DNA of 20,463 nt from a virus. Positions within the stretch are counted from its first letter, which is position 1; every line of letters begins with the position of its first letter. The notes under the pieces were generated by a model. The model was given only the letters and a program-made list of their open reading frames with translations, ran no database searches and was not told where the DNA came from. Where the stretch lies: the IMG/VR virus record IMGVR_UViG_3300018416_000150, positions 1-20,463 of that record; one strand, given 5' to 3'. Below are positions 7,258-14,435 of this stretch, piece after piece. The translations under genes were made by a program, and so were the position numbers.

Positions 7258-8781
7258 ATGGAATTATTTGGATTAGAAATAAAGAGGAAACAGGGTGACG
7301 AAACTAAAGCACAAAGTTTCGTCCCACCTCAAAATGATGGGTCTGTTATCGAAATCGGTAAAGACCATGGTATGGGTGGTTTCGCTGCCACCGGTGGAGT
7401 CATTGGTCAATATGTTGACATGGAAGGCGGAGTCAAGAACGAAGCTGACCTTGTTACAAGATATAGAACAATGTCTCTGGTACCTGAATGTGATGCAGCG
7501 ATTGAAGATATAGTTAACGAAGCTATATCATCAAACGATTTAGATGCTCCGGTATCTATTAACTTAGATAGAGTTACTCATTTTAGTGATTCTACTAAAG
7601 AAAAAATTCGTAAAGAGTTTGATGAAGTTTTATCTTTATTAGGTTTTAGAGAACTCTCACACGACATATTTAGAAAATGGTATGTTGATGGTAGACTCTA
7701 TTATCATAAGATGGTAGATTCTAAGAACACTAAAGTAGGTGTTCAAGGATTAAGACCTATTGATCCTCAAAAGATTCGTAAGATTCGTGAGGTTGATAAG
7801 AAAAAAGATCCTAAAACAGGAGTTGAAGTTGTTAAGAAAATAGATGAATATTATCTTTTCAATGAACAAGGGTTTGATAAGAGTGGTAATAACACAGGTC
7901 AAACAGTAAGAATTAGTCCTGATGCTGTGACTCACATAACATCTGGACTACTTGATTACAACCAAAAAGTAGTAGTTGGTTATTTACATAAGGCTATGAA
8001 GTCTGTAAACCAACTAAGAATGTTAGAAGATGCTCTAGTTATTTACAGAATATCAAGAGCACCAGAGAGAAGAATCTTCTACATTGATGTAGGTAACTTA
8101 CCTAAAGCGAGAGCTGAACAGTACTTAAAAGAAGTACAAACAAGTTATCGTAATAAGTTAGTGTATAACGCTGACACAGGTGAGATAAAAGATGACAGAA
8201 AGCATATGAATATGCTTGAAGACTTCTGGTTACCTAGACGAGAGGGAGGTCGAGGAACCGAGATTAGTACACTACCAGGTGGACAAAATCTTGGTGAGAT
8301 TGAAGATATTTTATATTTTCAAAAGAAATTGTACAAGTCTCTTAATGTACCAATTTCTAGATTAGAGACAGAAACTGCGTTCGCTATTGGTAGAGCGACA
8401 GAGATTTCTAGAGATGAAGTTAAGTTTTCTAGATTTATAGACAGACTTAGAATTAAATTCTCTAGATTATTTGATGATATTCTAAAAACTCAACTGTTAT
8501 TAAAGAATATTGTGACAGAAGATGATTGGAAGAAATCAAAAGAGTATGTAAGTTATGACTTTCAGAAAGATGGTCATTTCGTAGAACTAAAAGAAGCAGA
8601 GATATTGAGAGAACGAGTCAATACTCTAGAACAGTTAGATCAGTTCGTTGGTAAGTACTACTCAGAAGATTGGATAAGAAAGAATGTTCTTAGACAATCA
8701 GAAGCAGAAATTGCTCAGATGTCAAAAGAAATGGAAACATCTGGTGGTGGTGATGAAGACGAAGATGATTTAGATTTTTAA
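7258..8781 (+). CDS. gp20: Portal vertex protein gp20
   Basis: Dodecameric portal at the special head vertex: it starts prohead assembly, is the DNA channel and docks the terminase and neck. Landmarks are RYRTMSLVPECDAAIEDIVN (about residues 68-87), FRKWYVDGRLYYHKM, GLRPIDPQKIRKIREV, the RISRAPERRIFYIDVGNLPK segment, and the highly conserved stretch from GRGTEISTLPGGQNLGEIED to YKSLNVPISRLE (about 332-375). At 507 residues it is close to T4 (524). It ends in a very acidic tail (GGGDEDEDDLDF). No usable ribosome site lies near the start, which coincides with the predicted late transcript start. The prohead core gene follows after 14 bases. Confidence 0.97.
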   Translation: MELFGLEIKRKQGDETKAQSFVPPQNDGSVIEIGKDHGMGGFAATGGVIGQYVDMEGGVKNEADLVTRYRTMSLVPECDAAIEDIVNEAISSNDLDAPVSINLDRVTHFSDSTKEKIRKEFDEVLSLLGFRELSHDIFRKWYVDGRLYYHKMVDSKNTKVGVQGLRPIDPQKIRKIREVDKKKDPKTGVEVVKKIDEYYLFNEQGFDKSGNNTGQTVRISPDAVTHITSGLLDYNQKVVVGYLHKAMKSVNQLRMLEDALVIYRISRAPERRIFYIDVGNLPKARAEQYLKEVQTSYRNKLVYNADTGEIKDDRKHMNMLEDFWLPRREGGRGTEISTLPGGQNLGEIEDILYFQKKLYKSLNVPISRLETETAFAIGRATEISRDEVKFSRFIDRLRIKFSRLFDDILKTQLLLKNIVTEDDWKKSKEYVSYDFQKDGHFVELKEAEILRERVNTLEQLDQFVGKYYSEDWIRKNVLRQSEAEIAQMSKEMETSGGGDEDEDDLDF

Positions 8782-8795
8782 TTTAGGAGATTATG

Positions 8796-8969
8796 ATGGT
8801 AGATAAAACTAGAGAACTTGTAGATCAGATAGTAGACGGTAATAATGTTGAAGCTGGTGAAACATTTAAAGGTGTAATGCAAGATAAACAGTTAGATGCT
8901 ATAGATTTGAAAAGAGTTGAAATGCAACTCGATTGGATGAATAATAATCATTCAGAAGACGAAGAATAG
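8796..8969 (+). CDS. gp67: Small prohead core protein, gp67 (PIP)-like
   Basis: A 57-residue reading frame, too short for ordinary length cut-offs, with a good AGGAGA ribosome site at 8785-8790. ATG at 8796 is better spaced (5 bases) than the one at 8793. The product is helical and acidic (RELVDQIVDGNNVEAGETFK, LKRVEMQLDWM, ending HSEDEE). Its position between portal and protease genes is that of T4 gene 67, and its pattern of a short helix followed by N/D-x-V/L-x-A, a second helix and an acidic end resembles T4 gp67 (EAIKSNDLVAARKLFAEAM, then an Asp/Glu tail). gp67 is an abundant internal core protein that helps fix head shape and is degraded by gp21. The acidic tail here is far shorter than in T4. 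Confidence 0.75.
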   Translation: MVDKTRELVDQIVDGNNVEAGETFKGVMQDKQLDAIDLKRVEMQLDWMNNNHSEDEE

Positions 8970-8977
8970 GTAGACAC

Positions 8978-9502
8978 ATGAAAACATTCGTACAACTCAG
9001 AACAGAATTGGATGAAGTAAACTTTAAACAAGATATGAAGAAGAATCATATTTCTTCTACTAAGATCAAAAATACAGAAGTTCATTATCATTCAGAAAGA
9101 AAGGGTTCAAAGAAAGTTCGTGTGTTTGTAAAACCTAAGTCAGCAAAAGAGTTTGAAGAATTAGGTGTATTTAAAGACATGAATACAGCTAAGAAATCAG
9201 CTGAACAGTTTGTTAAACTTATGGGTGAAGATATAGACGAAGGTGTAAGCATACTTAAACAAATCGTTGAAAAAGTTGATGGACCTGTAGATTTAGACGA
9301 GTCAGAAACTTATCGTAGACGAGACGGAAAACCTATCGATAAACAGACTATAAAACAAATGGAAAGAATGGCAAGAGACTACAAAATGAAGATCAAAGTA
9401 AAAGGTGGTAAAGTTGAAGTCTCAGGTGCTAAGAAAAAATTGAACGATTTTGGTATGATATTTGTAGGTAGATCACGATATGGTGATCTTACAACAGCTT
9501 AA
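8978..9502 (+). CDS. Head-cluster protein at the gene 68 position, possible gp21 substrate
   Basis: A 174-residue, lysine- and glutamate-rich protein that I recognise only by place: between the gp67-like gene and the gp21 protease, where T4 has prohead core gene 68. The N-terminus (MKTFVQLRTELDEV) and the C-terminal ~60 residues (KPIDKQTIKQMERMARDY, then KMKIKVKGGKVEVSG) look like separate small units, the second perhaps a compact alpha/beta domain. Three (L/I)-D-E sites (residues 11-13, 86-88, 106-108) match the consensus after which gp21 cuts core proteins, which would suit a processed internal protein. It has a modest TAGG ribosome site at 8967-8970. Its 3' end overlaps the longer possible start of gp21 but not the preferred one. 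Confidence 0.6.
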   Translation: MKTFVQLRTELDEVNFKQDMKKNHISSTKIKNTEVHYHSERKGSKKVRVFVKPKSAKEFEELGVFKDMNTAKKSAEQFVKLMGEDIDEGVSILKQIVEKVDGPVDLDESETYRRRDGKPIDKQTIKQMERMARDYKMKIKVKGGKVEVSGAKKKLNDFGMIFVGRSRYGDLTTA

Positions 9503-9512
9503 AGAGGTAAAA

Positions 9513-10175
9513 ATGAAATTAATATCAGAACAATGGTCCGATGATGTAAATTATCTTGTCGAAGAAGACCCTAAGACAGGTAAGAAAAATATGTTTATCG
9601 AAGGTATCATGCTTCAAACAGAAGTTAAAAACAAGAATGGTCGTATTTATCCTCTTGAAGTTATGAAAAAAGAAGTTAAAAGATATAACAAAGAATATAT
9701 CGATCAAAAAAGGGCCTATGGAGAATTAGGGCATCCAGAAGGACCAACAATTAATTTAGAAAGAACATCTCATTTAATTGAGAGTTTAGAACAAGACGGC
9801 AATAATTTTGTCGGTAAAGCAAAGATTTTATCTACTCCTATGGGAGAAATAGTCAAAAACCTTCTTTCAGATGGTGCTAGACTAGGTGTCTCTAGTAGGG
9901 GTATGGGATCATTGAAAGCATCTAATCGTAAAGGTGGTGCTCAAATGGTTCAATCAGATTTTCAGTTAGCAACAGCTGCTGATATCGTAGCAGATCCTTC
10001 TGCTCCTGACGCTTTCGTAGATGGTGTTATGGAAGGAGTTGAATGGATTTGGGATAATGGAGTGATCAAAGCACAGAAAATTGAAGAATATAAAGACACA
10101 ATTAGACGAGCTAAATCACAAAAACTTCAAGAAACGAAATTAAATGTATTTAAATCGTTTCTAGAAAACTTATAA
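9513..10175 (+). CDS. gp21: Prohead core protease gp21
   Basis: Serine protease built into the prohead core; after assembly it cleaves gp22, gp67, other core proteins and the gp23 propeptide. Visible motifs, numbered from this start: FIEGIMLQTEVKNKNGRIYP (29-47), AYGELGHPEGP with the probable catalytic His 74, and LGVSSRGMGSL with the probable catalytic Ser (127/128), matching GELNHP and GVSSRGLGS of T4 gp21; DPSAPDAFVDGV near 161-172 corresponds to the T4 GPSAPDAWV segment. I chose ATG 9513 (220 residues, T4 gp21 is 212) because AGAGG at 9503-9507 is well placed and the protein then begins with the family's LI.E.W pattern; an ATG at 9480 would add 11 residues. ISE at 4-6 could be an autocleavage site. 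Confidence 0.94.
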   Translation: MKLISEQWSDDVNYLVEEDPKTGKKNMFIEGIMLQTEVKNKNGRIYPLEVMKKEVKRYNKEYIDQKRAYGELGHPEGPTINLERTSHLIESLEQDGNNFVGKAKILSTPMGEIVKNLLSDGARLGVSSRGMGSLKASNRKGGAQMVQSDFQLATAADIVADPSAPDAFVDGVMEGVEWIWDNGVIKAQKIEEYKDTIRRAKSQKLQETKLNVFKSFLENL

Positions 10176-10177
10176 TA

Positions 10178-10185
10178 TATAAATA
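10178..10185 (+). promoter_or_regulatory. T4-type late promoter upstream of gene 22
   Basis: Perfect TATAAATA two bases after the gene 21 stop. The predicted start near 10191 gives a leader of about 49 bases containing an AT-rich palindrome and the AGGGAG ribosome site at 10225-10230. It probably also drives gene 23, which has no TATAAATA of its own in the 3' part of gene 22 or the 25-base gap. Confidence 0.75.
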
Positions 10186-10198
10186 ATACTTAATAATC

Positions 10199-10214
10199 AA
10201 TTTATTAATAAATT
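10199..10214 (+). repeat. 16-bp palindrome in gene 22 leader
   Basis: AATTTATTAATAAATT is perfectly self-complementary and begins about 8 bases after the predicted late transcript start. It echoes the palindrome in the gene 18 leader in being AT-only or nearly so, close to the RNA 5' end, and ahead of a strong ribosome site. Confidence 0.6.
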
Positions 10215-10239
10215 TATTTGAAATAGGGAGCATATTCTA

Positions 10240-11643
10240 ATGTCTAATTTAGAAAGCACAATAGAAGAAGTAATGTCTGAAGCAGTAGAGCCGAAGGCAA
10301 AAGCATCTTCTGAAAAACCCGATCCTGATATCGAGAAAAAAGCTTCAGATGCAGCTGGTAAGGCTGGAGACGCTACTAAGAAAGCTAAAGCACCTGGTGG
10401 TGAAAAAGCTTCTGAAAAAAGCGACGAAGTTAAAGATGGTGCAACAAAAGTAGAAAAAGGAAAAGCCGTTAACCAAGAAGAAGTAGAGTCAGAAGACGAA
10501 GCTATTTCTGAAATGGGTAAAATGGAAGGTTCTAAGTCTGAAATGTTGAAAGCCATGGTCTCCAAAATGAAGGAAATGGGGATGAAAGAACTAAAAGCAG
10601 CCTGGAAAAAAATGGAAATGGCTGACATGGAAGACGAGGATGGCGAAAAAGACGAACAAGTCGAGTCACTAAGTCGTAATGCCTTAATTAGAGGTATTGT
10701 AGAAGGTCTTAAAGATAAGTCAACTGAAGAAGTTGCATCATTTATCGAAAGTTTTGATAAAGTAGAAGAAGAAGTTGAAGAAACTGAAGATTCAGTTGAA
10801 GAAGCTAAAAAGTCTACAAAAGAAATGGACGATATGGATGACGAAGACGAAGAAGAAGAAGAAGATGAAGAAGTCAAGAAAGAGTCATACGACATTGACA
10901 TGACAGACGACATTGAAGCTCTTGTTTCAGATGAAGATTTATCCGAAGGTTTCAAAGATAAAGCTAAAACAATTTTCGAAGCAGCAGTTGCATCTAAAGT
11001 TAAAGAGCAACTAGTAGAGAAAGAAGCTGAGTTAGAAGAAGAACTTAACAAGAAAGTTGAAGAAGTCAAAGAAGACTTAACTGAAAAAGTTGATTCTTAT
11101 CTAAACTATGTTTCTGAATCTTGGGTTTCAGAAAATGAATTAGCTATCGAGCGAGGATTAAAATCCGAGCTAACAGAAGATTTCATCAATGGTTTGAAAA
11201 AACTATTTGAAGAACATTATGTGGAAGTTCCAGAAGACAAGTTTGATGTAGTTGAAGAACTAGCAAACAGACTTGATGAGATGGAAGACAAGTTGAACGA
11301 AGAAGTTGCTGGCAACATTCAAGCTCAACAAGACATCGAGGAACTAAAGCGTGAAAAAATTATCAGCGAAGCATCTGTTGATCTAGCTGATACTCAGGTG
11401 GAGAAGTTAAAAGCTTTAGCTGAAGAAGTCGATTTCGAAAATGAAGAAAATTTCGTTGAGAAAGTTTCTACATTGAAAGAATCATACTTCGGAAGTGAAA
11501 AACTTGAAGCTGTCTCTGACGATGCAACTGTGGCAAGTGACGATGCTGACTTCTCAGGTGCGGGCGATGTAGCTCAACCTGTTACAGAAGGCATGGAAAG
11601 ATATACTGCCGCATTAACTAAATTCGCTAACTTAGATAAGTAA
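10240..11643 (+). CDS. gp22: Prohead scaffold (core) protein gp22
   Basis: Major internal scaffold around which gp23 assembles; it is later cut into small peptides by gp21. The C-terminal half is T4 gp22-like: a long helical/coiled-coil run from about residue 236, VDSYLNYVSESWVSENELAI (284-303), then LFEEHYVEVPEDKFDVVEEL (322-341). It is much longer than T4 gp22 (467 versus 269). The extra N-terminal part includes a Lys/Ala/Glu/Ser-rich low-complexity stretch (about 17-76), a Met-rich helical segment (about 92-130, at least ten Met) and a solid acidic block (EDEEEEEDEE, about 202-211). Many (L/I)xE sites are present (for example LSE 234-236 and ISE 376-378). Strong AGGGAG ribosome site, nine bases before ATG. 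Confidence 0.93.
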   Translation: MSNLESTIEEVMSEAVEPKAKASSEKPDPDIEKKASDAAGKAGDATKKAKAPGGEKASEKSDEVKDGATKVEKGKAVNQEEVESEDEAISEMGKMEGSKSEMLKAMVSKMKEMGMKELKAAWKKMEMADMEDEDGEKDEQVESLSRNALIRGIVEGLKDKSTEEVASFIESFDKVEEEVEETEDSVEEAKKSTKEMDDMDDEDEEEEEDEEVKKESYDIDMTDDIEALVSDEDLSEGFKDKAKTIFEAAVASKVKEQLVEKEAELEEELNKKVEEVKEDLTEKVDSYLNYVSESWVSENELAIERGLKSELTEDFINGLKKLFEEHYVEVPEDKFDVVEELANRLDEMEDKLNEEVAGNIQAQQDIEELKREKIISEASVDLADTQVEKLKALAEEVDFENEENFVEKVSTLKESYFGSEKLEAVSDDATVASDDADFSGAGDVAQPVTEGMERYTAALTKFANLDK

Positions 11644-11668
11644 GCGATATAATTGGGAAATAAACAAA

Positions 11669-13024
11669 ATGTTTATGTCAGAAAACTTACAAGAAAAATG
11701 GCAACCAGTTCTAGAACATAACGATCTTCCTAAAATCGAAGATTCTTATAAAAGAGCGGTAACTGCTGTTATTCTTGAAAACCAAGAAAGAGCTATTCAA
11801 GAAGAAAGAGGTCAAATAGACGAGGCACTTGGAGCTGGTACTGGTACTGTAGCGGGAGCATCTGGTGGTGTTACTGCAACTGCAGCAAACTGGGATCCAA
11901 TCCTTATCTCTTTAGTTCGTAGAGCAATGCCTAACTTGGTAGCATACGATATCTGTGGCGTTCAACCAATGACAGGACCTACTGGTCTTATCTTTGCGAT
12001 GAAAGCAAGATATGTTGACAGCACAACAGCTGTTGACAGAACTGAAGCTATGTTTGATGAAGCCGATACAGACTTTGCAGGTTCTGGTACTCACGCGGGT
12101 ACTGATCCTTTTGCGTCTGGTTCAGCTAACACAGCTATTCAGTCAGCGTATACTACAGGTACTGGTACAGCTACAGCTACTGCAGAGATTGATTCTTCAA
12201 TTCCTGAAATGTCTTTCACAATTCAGAAAGCTACAGTTACAGCTAAAAGCAGAGCGCTAAAAGCTGAGTACACTATAGAACTCGCACAAGACCTTAAAGC
12301 AATTCACGGCCTTGATGCAGAAACAGAATTAGCAAACATTCTTTCTGGTGAGATCCTTGCGGAAATCAACAGAGAAGTTGTTAGAACTGTTAACTCACAA
12401 GCTAAGATCGAAGGTCTTGCTTCAGAAAGCAACCTAACAGGTACTGCTGTTAACGGCCAATTTAACCTAGATGTTGATTCATCTGGTAGATGGTCAGTTG
12501 AAAAATTCAAAGGTCTTATGTACCACATTGAAAGAAACGCAAATGTTATCGCTAGACAAACAAGAAGAGGAAAAGGTAACTTTATCCTTTGTTCGTCTGA
12601 TGTAGCGTCTGCTCTAGCAATGGCTGGTGTATTAGACTACGCTCCAGCGTTATCAACTTCTTTGAATGTTGACGACACTGGAAACACTTTTGCTGGTGTT
12701 CTTAACGGCAGCATCAAAGTGTATATCGATCCATACTACGCAAGTGCGTCTCAAAGACCTACTGGTGTAAGCGCTGGTGAAGGATATTGTACAGTTGGTT
12801 ATAGAGGAACTAATCCTTTTGACGCTGGACTGTTCTATTGTCCTTATGTTCCATTGCAAATGGTTCGTGCAGTTGGTGAAGACACTTTCCAACCAAAAAT
12901 CGGATTCAAAACTAGATACGGTATGGTTTCAAACCCATTCGTAGGTTCTGCTCCGGCTGATGGATTGGCAACAGTCAACACTAACTCTTACTACAGATCA
13001 TTCGAAGTATTAAACCTTCTATAA
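11669..13024 (+). CDS. gp23: Major capsid protein gp23
   Basis: Main head shell subunit (HK97 fold). Family landmarks are LQEKWQPVLEHNDLPKI at the N-terminus, LVRRAMPNLVAYDICGVQPM and TGPTGLIFAMKARY (about residues 82-115), and FGAGLFY/FVPL-like sequence DAGLFYCPYVPLQMV near the C-terminus, with KTRYGMVSNPF. Length 451 is shorter than T4 (521) but usual for marine relatives. The N-terminal propeptide probably ends at GQIDE/ALGAG: gp21 cuts after Glu in (L/I)xE, and T4 gp23 is cut at LTE/AEIGG. That gives cleavage after residue 52 and a mature protein of 399 residues. GGGA at 11655-11658 is a weak, distant ribosome site; ATG at 11675 is an alternative start. A strong terminator follows. Confidence 0.97.
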   Translation: MFMSENLQEKWQPVLEHNDLPKIEDSYKRAVTAVILENQERAIQEERGQIDEALGAGTGTVAGASGGVTATAANWDPILISLVRRAMPNLVAYDICGVQPMTGPTGLIFAMKARYVDSTTAVDRTEAMFDEADTDFAGSGTHAGTDPFASGSANTAIQSAYTTGTGTATATAEIDSSIPEMSFTIQKATVTAKSRALKAEYTIELAQDLKAIHGLDAETELANILSGEILAEINREVVRTVNSQAKIEGLASESNLTGTAVNGQFNLDVDSSGRWSVEKFKGLMYHIERNANVIARQTRRGKGNFILCSSDVASALAMAGVLDYAPALSTSLNVDDTGNTFAGVLNGSIKVYIDPYYASASQRPTGVSAGEGYCTVGYRGTNPFDAGLFYCPYVPLQMVRAVGEDTFQPKIGFKTRYGMVSNPFVGSAPADGLATVNTNSYYRSFEVLNLL

Positions 13025-13056
13025 GTCGTAGTAATATCTAAATCATAATCGATTTC

Positions 13057-13083
13057 AAGAGGTCCTTCGGGACCTCTTTTTTT
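13057..13083 (+). terminator. Intrinsic terminator after gene 23
   Basis: Stem 13057-13065 pairs perfectly with 13070-13078 around a TTCG loop (C-UUCG-G, the most stable tetraloop class), followed by an unbroken T run to 13083. This is the clearest terminator in the window and would end the head-gene transcript. Confidence 0.93.
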
Positions 13084-13102
13084 GTCTAAACTATTTCTAT
13101 GT

Positions 13103-13110
13103 TATAAATA
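13103..13110 (+). promoter_or_regulatory. T4-type late promoter upstream of the 92-residue gene
   Basis: Perfect TATAAATA, 20 bases after the gene 23 terminator. The predicted start is 13116, the G of the GTG that opens the next gene. It restarts late transcription for the unknown gene and gp3. Confidence 0.72.
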
Positions 13111-13115
13111 TAGTT

Positions 13116-13394
13116 GTGAAAGAAAAAAATATCTCCGATATTATCAATGGTCGTTGGAACTGGTATGGTCTTGGAGAAGAACCCGAGGAAGAAATGATAC
13201 AATTTGATGAAATGATACATACATATCAACTTGATAATAGAAAAGCAGAAGTTGGTGTTTTAAAAGAAACGGGTACATTCGGTATAAGAATGTGGGAGAA
13301 TAATGTTCACCAAAAAGATGAACTGTTTGAAGGACATAGTGAAACATATGCTGAGAATGCTGCAGAAAACTATGTATTTGGGATAAAGAACTAA
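13116..13394 (+). CDS. Unknown 92-residue late protein
   Basis: I do not recognise this family. The product is acidic, tryptophan- and glutamate-rich (INGRWNWYGLGEEPEEEM near the start, FGIRMWENNVH in the middle) and has no signal peptide, membrane segment or metal-binding cluster. The reading frame has no ATG before residue 27, so GTG at 13116 is the likely start, and this coincides with the predicted start of a late transcript; no Shine-Dalgarno sequence is seen. It ends one base before the gp3 start, so the pair is probably co-translated, which suggests a structural or assembly role late in infection. The frame is uninterrupted and codon use resembles its neighbours, so it is probably a real gene. 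Confidence 0.65.
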   Translation: MKEKNISDIINGRWNWYGLGEEPEEEMIQFDEMIHTYQLDNRKAEVGVLKETGTFGIRMWENNVHQKDELFEGHSETYAENAAENYVFGIKN

Positions 13395-13395
13395 T

Positions 13396-13956
13396 ATGGC
13401 AACAGCAAATTGGCAAGCCGATCAACCAACTAACTTAAATTATTTAAGTCCTGTTAATTTTGATCTACAGATAAACAAACTACCTAAGACAAGGTATTTT
13501 TGTACTGGTGTGACACTACCAGGTATTAACTTTTCTGAAGCTTTACATACTCATACATTAGCTATCAACTCATATTTACCAGGTGATAAAATCGAATTCG
13601 ATCCTTTGACAGTAAAATTTGTAGTTGATGAAGATATGAAAAACTATCAAGAGATATTTGACTGGATTATGAAACTAGGACCTGGTAGAGATACAGACGA
13701 TTTCATGGGTCTAGTTGAATCGACAAAAAGATCAGATGGTTCTTTATCAAGTGCATCATTTGAAAATATGTACTCAGATGCTACTATTATTGTAAACACA
13801 TCTTCTAATAATGCAAATCTTGAATTTCAATTTCAAGATACATTCCCAACAAGTTTAGGTGCTATAGAATTTGCATCTGATTCACAAGGTGTAGAATATG
13901 CTACCTGTGATTTAACACTAAGATTTACATTATTTAAAATAAAAACAATATCATAA
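13396..13956 (+). CDS. gp3: Tail completion / sheath stabiliser protein gp3, tail-tube fold
   Basis: By position (after gene 23, before uvsY, as in marine T4-like phages) and size (186 residues; T4 gp3 is 176) this is gp3, which caps the tail tube and with gp15 stabilises the sheath end. Sequence supports a tube-type fold: it shares with gp19 of this window the ordered landmarks F.....LPG, a G-D-.-.-F element before a V-.-F strand, I..W (IFDWIMKL), and F..TFPTSLGAIEF versus F..MWPTNLGAIEL, then a strand-rich end. The N-terminus NWQADQPTNLNYLSPVNF is distinctive. No strong ribosome site is visible; translation may be coupled to the gene one base upstream. A different tube-family member (for example a gp54-like initiator) is the main alternative. 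Confidence 0.75.
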   Translation: MATANWQADQPTNLNYLSPVNFDLQINKLPKTRYFCTGVTLPGINFSEALHTHTLAINSYLPGDKIEFDPLTVKFVVDEDMKNYQEIFDWIMKLGPGRDTDDFMGLVESTKRSDGSLSSASFENMYSDATIIVNTSSNNANLEFQFQDTFPTSLGAIEFASDSQGVEYATCDLTLRFTLFKIKTIS

Positions 13957-13957
13957 C

Positions 13958-13985
13958 TGGACCTATACAGGTTTCGTGATATAAT
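13958..13985 (+). promoter_or_regulatory. Sigma70-like promoter upstream of uvsY
   Basis: TGGACC (13958-13963), 16-base spacer, TATAAT (13980-13985). The start is predicted at about 13992, the uvsY ATG itself. The region from GACCTAT through AGGTT is closely similar to the promoter at 16662-16689, and includes an inverted repeat ACCT-N4-AGGT (13961-13972). The overlapping TATAATTA (13980-13987) differs from the late box at one base, so late use is also possible. Confidence 0.6.
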
Positions 13986-13991
13986 TATAGT

Positions 13992-14435
13992 ATGAACTTA
14001 AAAAACATTCAAGATATGTGGAAAGAAGATTCGGTTATTGATGATATCGAACTGGATGCTTCTTCACTACAAGTACCAAGATTACACGCTAAGTATACAG
14101 AAATTCTTTCTAATAAGAAGTTAGAACTTATTCGACATGAAAGAATGATGAAAGAACTAAACAAAGATAAATGGTTATGGTATACAGGTAAAATGTCTAA
14201 AGAAGATATTGAGTTTCGTAAATGGGAATATGATCCTTTCGATGGATTGACAGTTCTTAAGTCAGACTATGATAAATTCACAGGTGCAGATAAAGATGTA
14301 CAAGATTTAAATGATAAAATTGAATATCTTAGAATAACAGTCGATTATTTACAAGATATAGTCTCTCAAATAACTTGGAGACATCAAACAATAAAGAATA
14401 TTATAGAATGGCGAAAATTCATGGCAGGGTCGTAG
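13992..14435 (+). CDS. uvsY: Recombination mediator UvsY
   Basis: Loads the UvsX recombinase on gp32-covered single-stranded DNA in recombination-dependent replication. It is 147 residues (T4 UvsY 137) with the same outline: N-terminal helix ...IQDMWKEDSVIDD.ELD, a K/R-rich helical middle (LHAKYTEILSNKKLELIRHE, then WYTGKMSKEDIEF.KWEYDPF), LTVLKSDYDKFTGADKDVQ, aligning with T4 ...KTVLSADKDVLKVD, and a C-terminal helix with IKNIIEWRKFMAG resembling T4 IKHIQDMRAFEAG. No Shine-Dalgarno sequence is present; the start lies at the predicted transcript start of a sigma70-like promoter. The gene overlaps uvsW by 28 bases, so the two are probably translationally coupled. Confidence 0.9.
   Translation: MNLKNIQDMWKEDSVIDDIELDASSLQVPRLHAKYTEILSNKKLELIRHERMMKELNKDKWLWYTGKMSKEDIEFRKWEYDPFDGLTVLKSDYDKFTGADKDVQDLNDKIEYLRITVDYLQDIVSQITWRHQTIKNIIEWRKFMAGS

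Noticed and set aside
9480-9512. Longer gp21 start at ATG 9480
   Set aside because: ATG 9513 has a well-spaced AGAGG and matches the family N-terminus.
10197-11069. Long reverse-strand open frame (290 codons) opposite gene 22
   Set aside because: Serine-rich translation is the mirror of GAA/GAT-rich gp22 codons; no ribosome site or promoter, and gp22 is certain on the other strand.
11648-11655. TATAATTG before gene 23 as a late promoter
   Set aside because: It differs from TATAAATA and no -35 is evident; gene 23 is likely served by the gene 22 promoter.
14375-14407. Longer UvsW start at a TTG
   Set aside because: ATG 14408 gives an N-terminus that lines up with T4 UvsW; the TTG extension adds only sequence read in uvsY's overlap.
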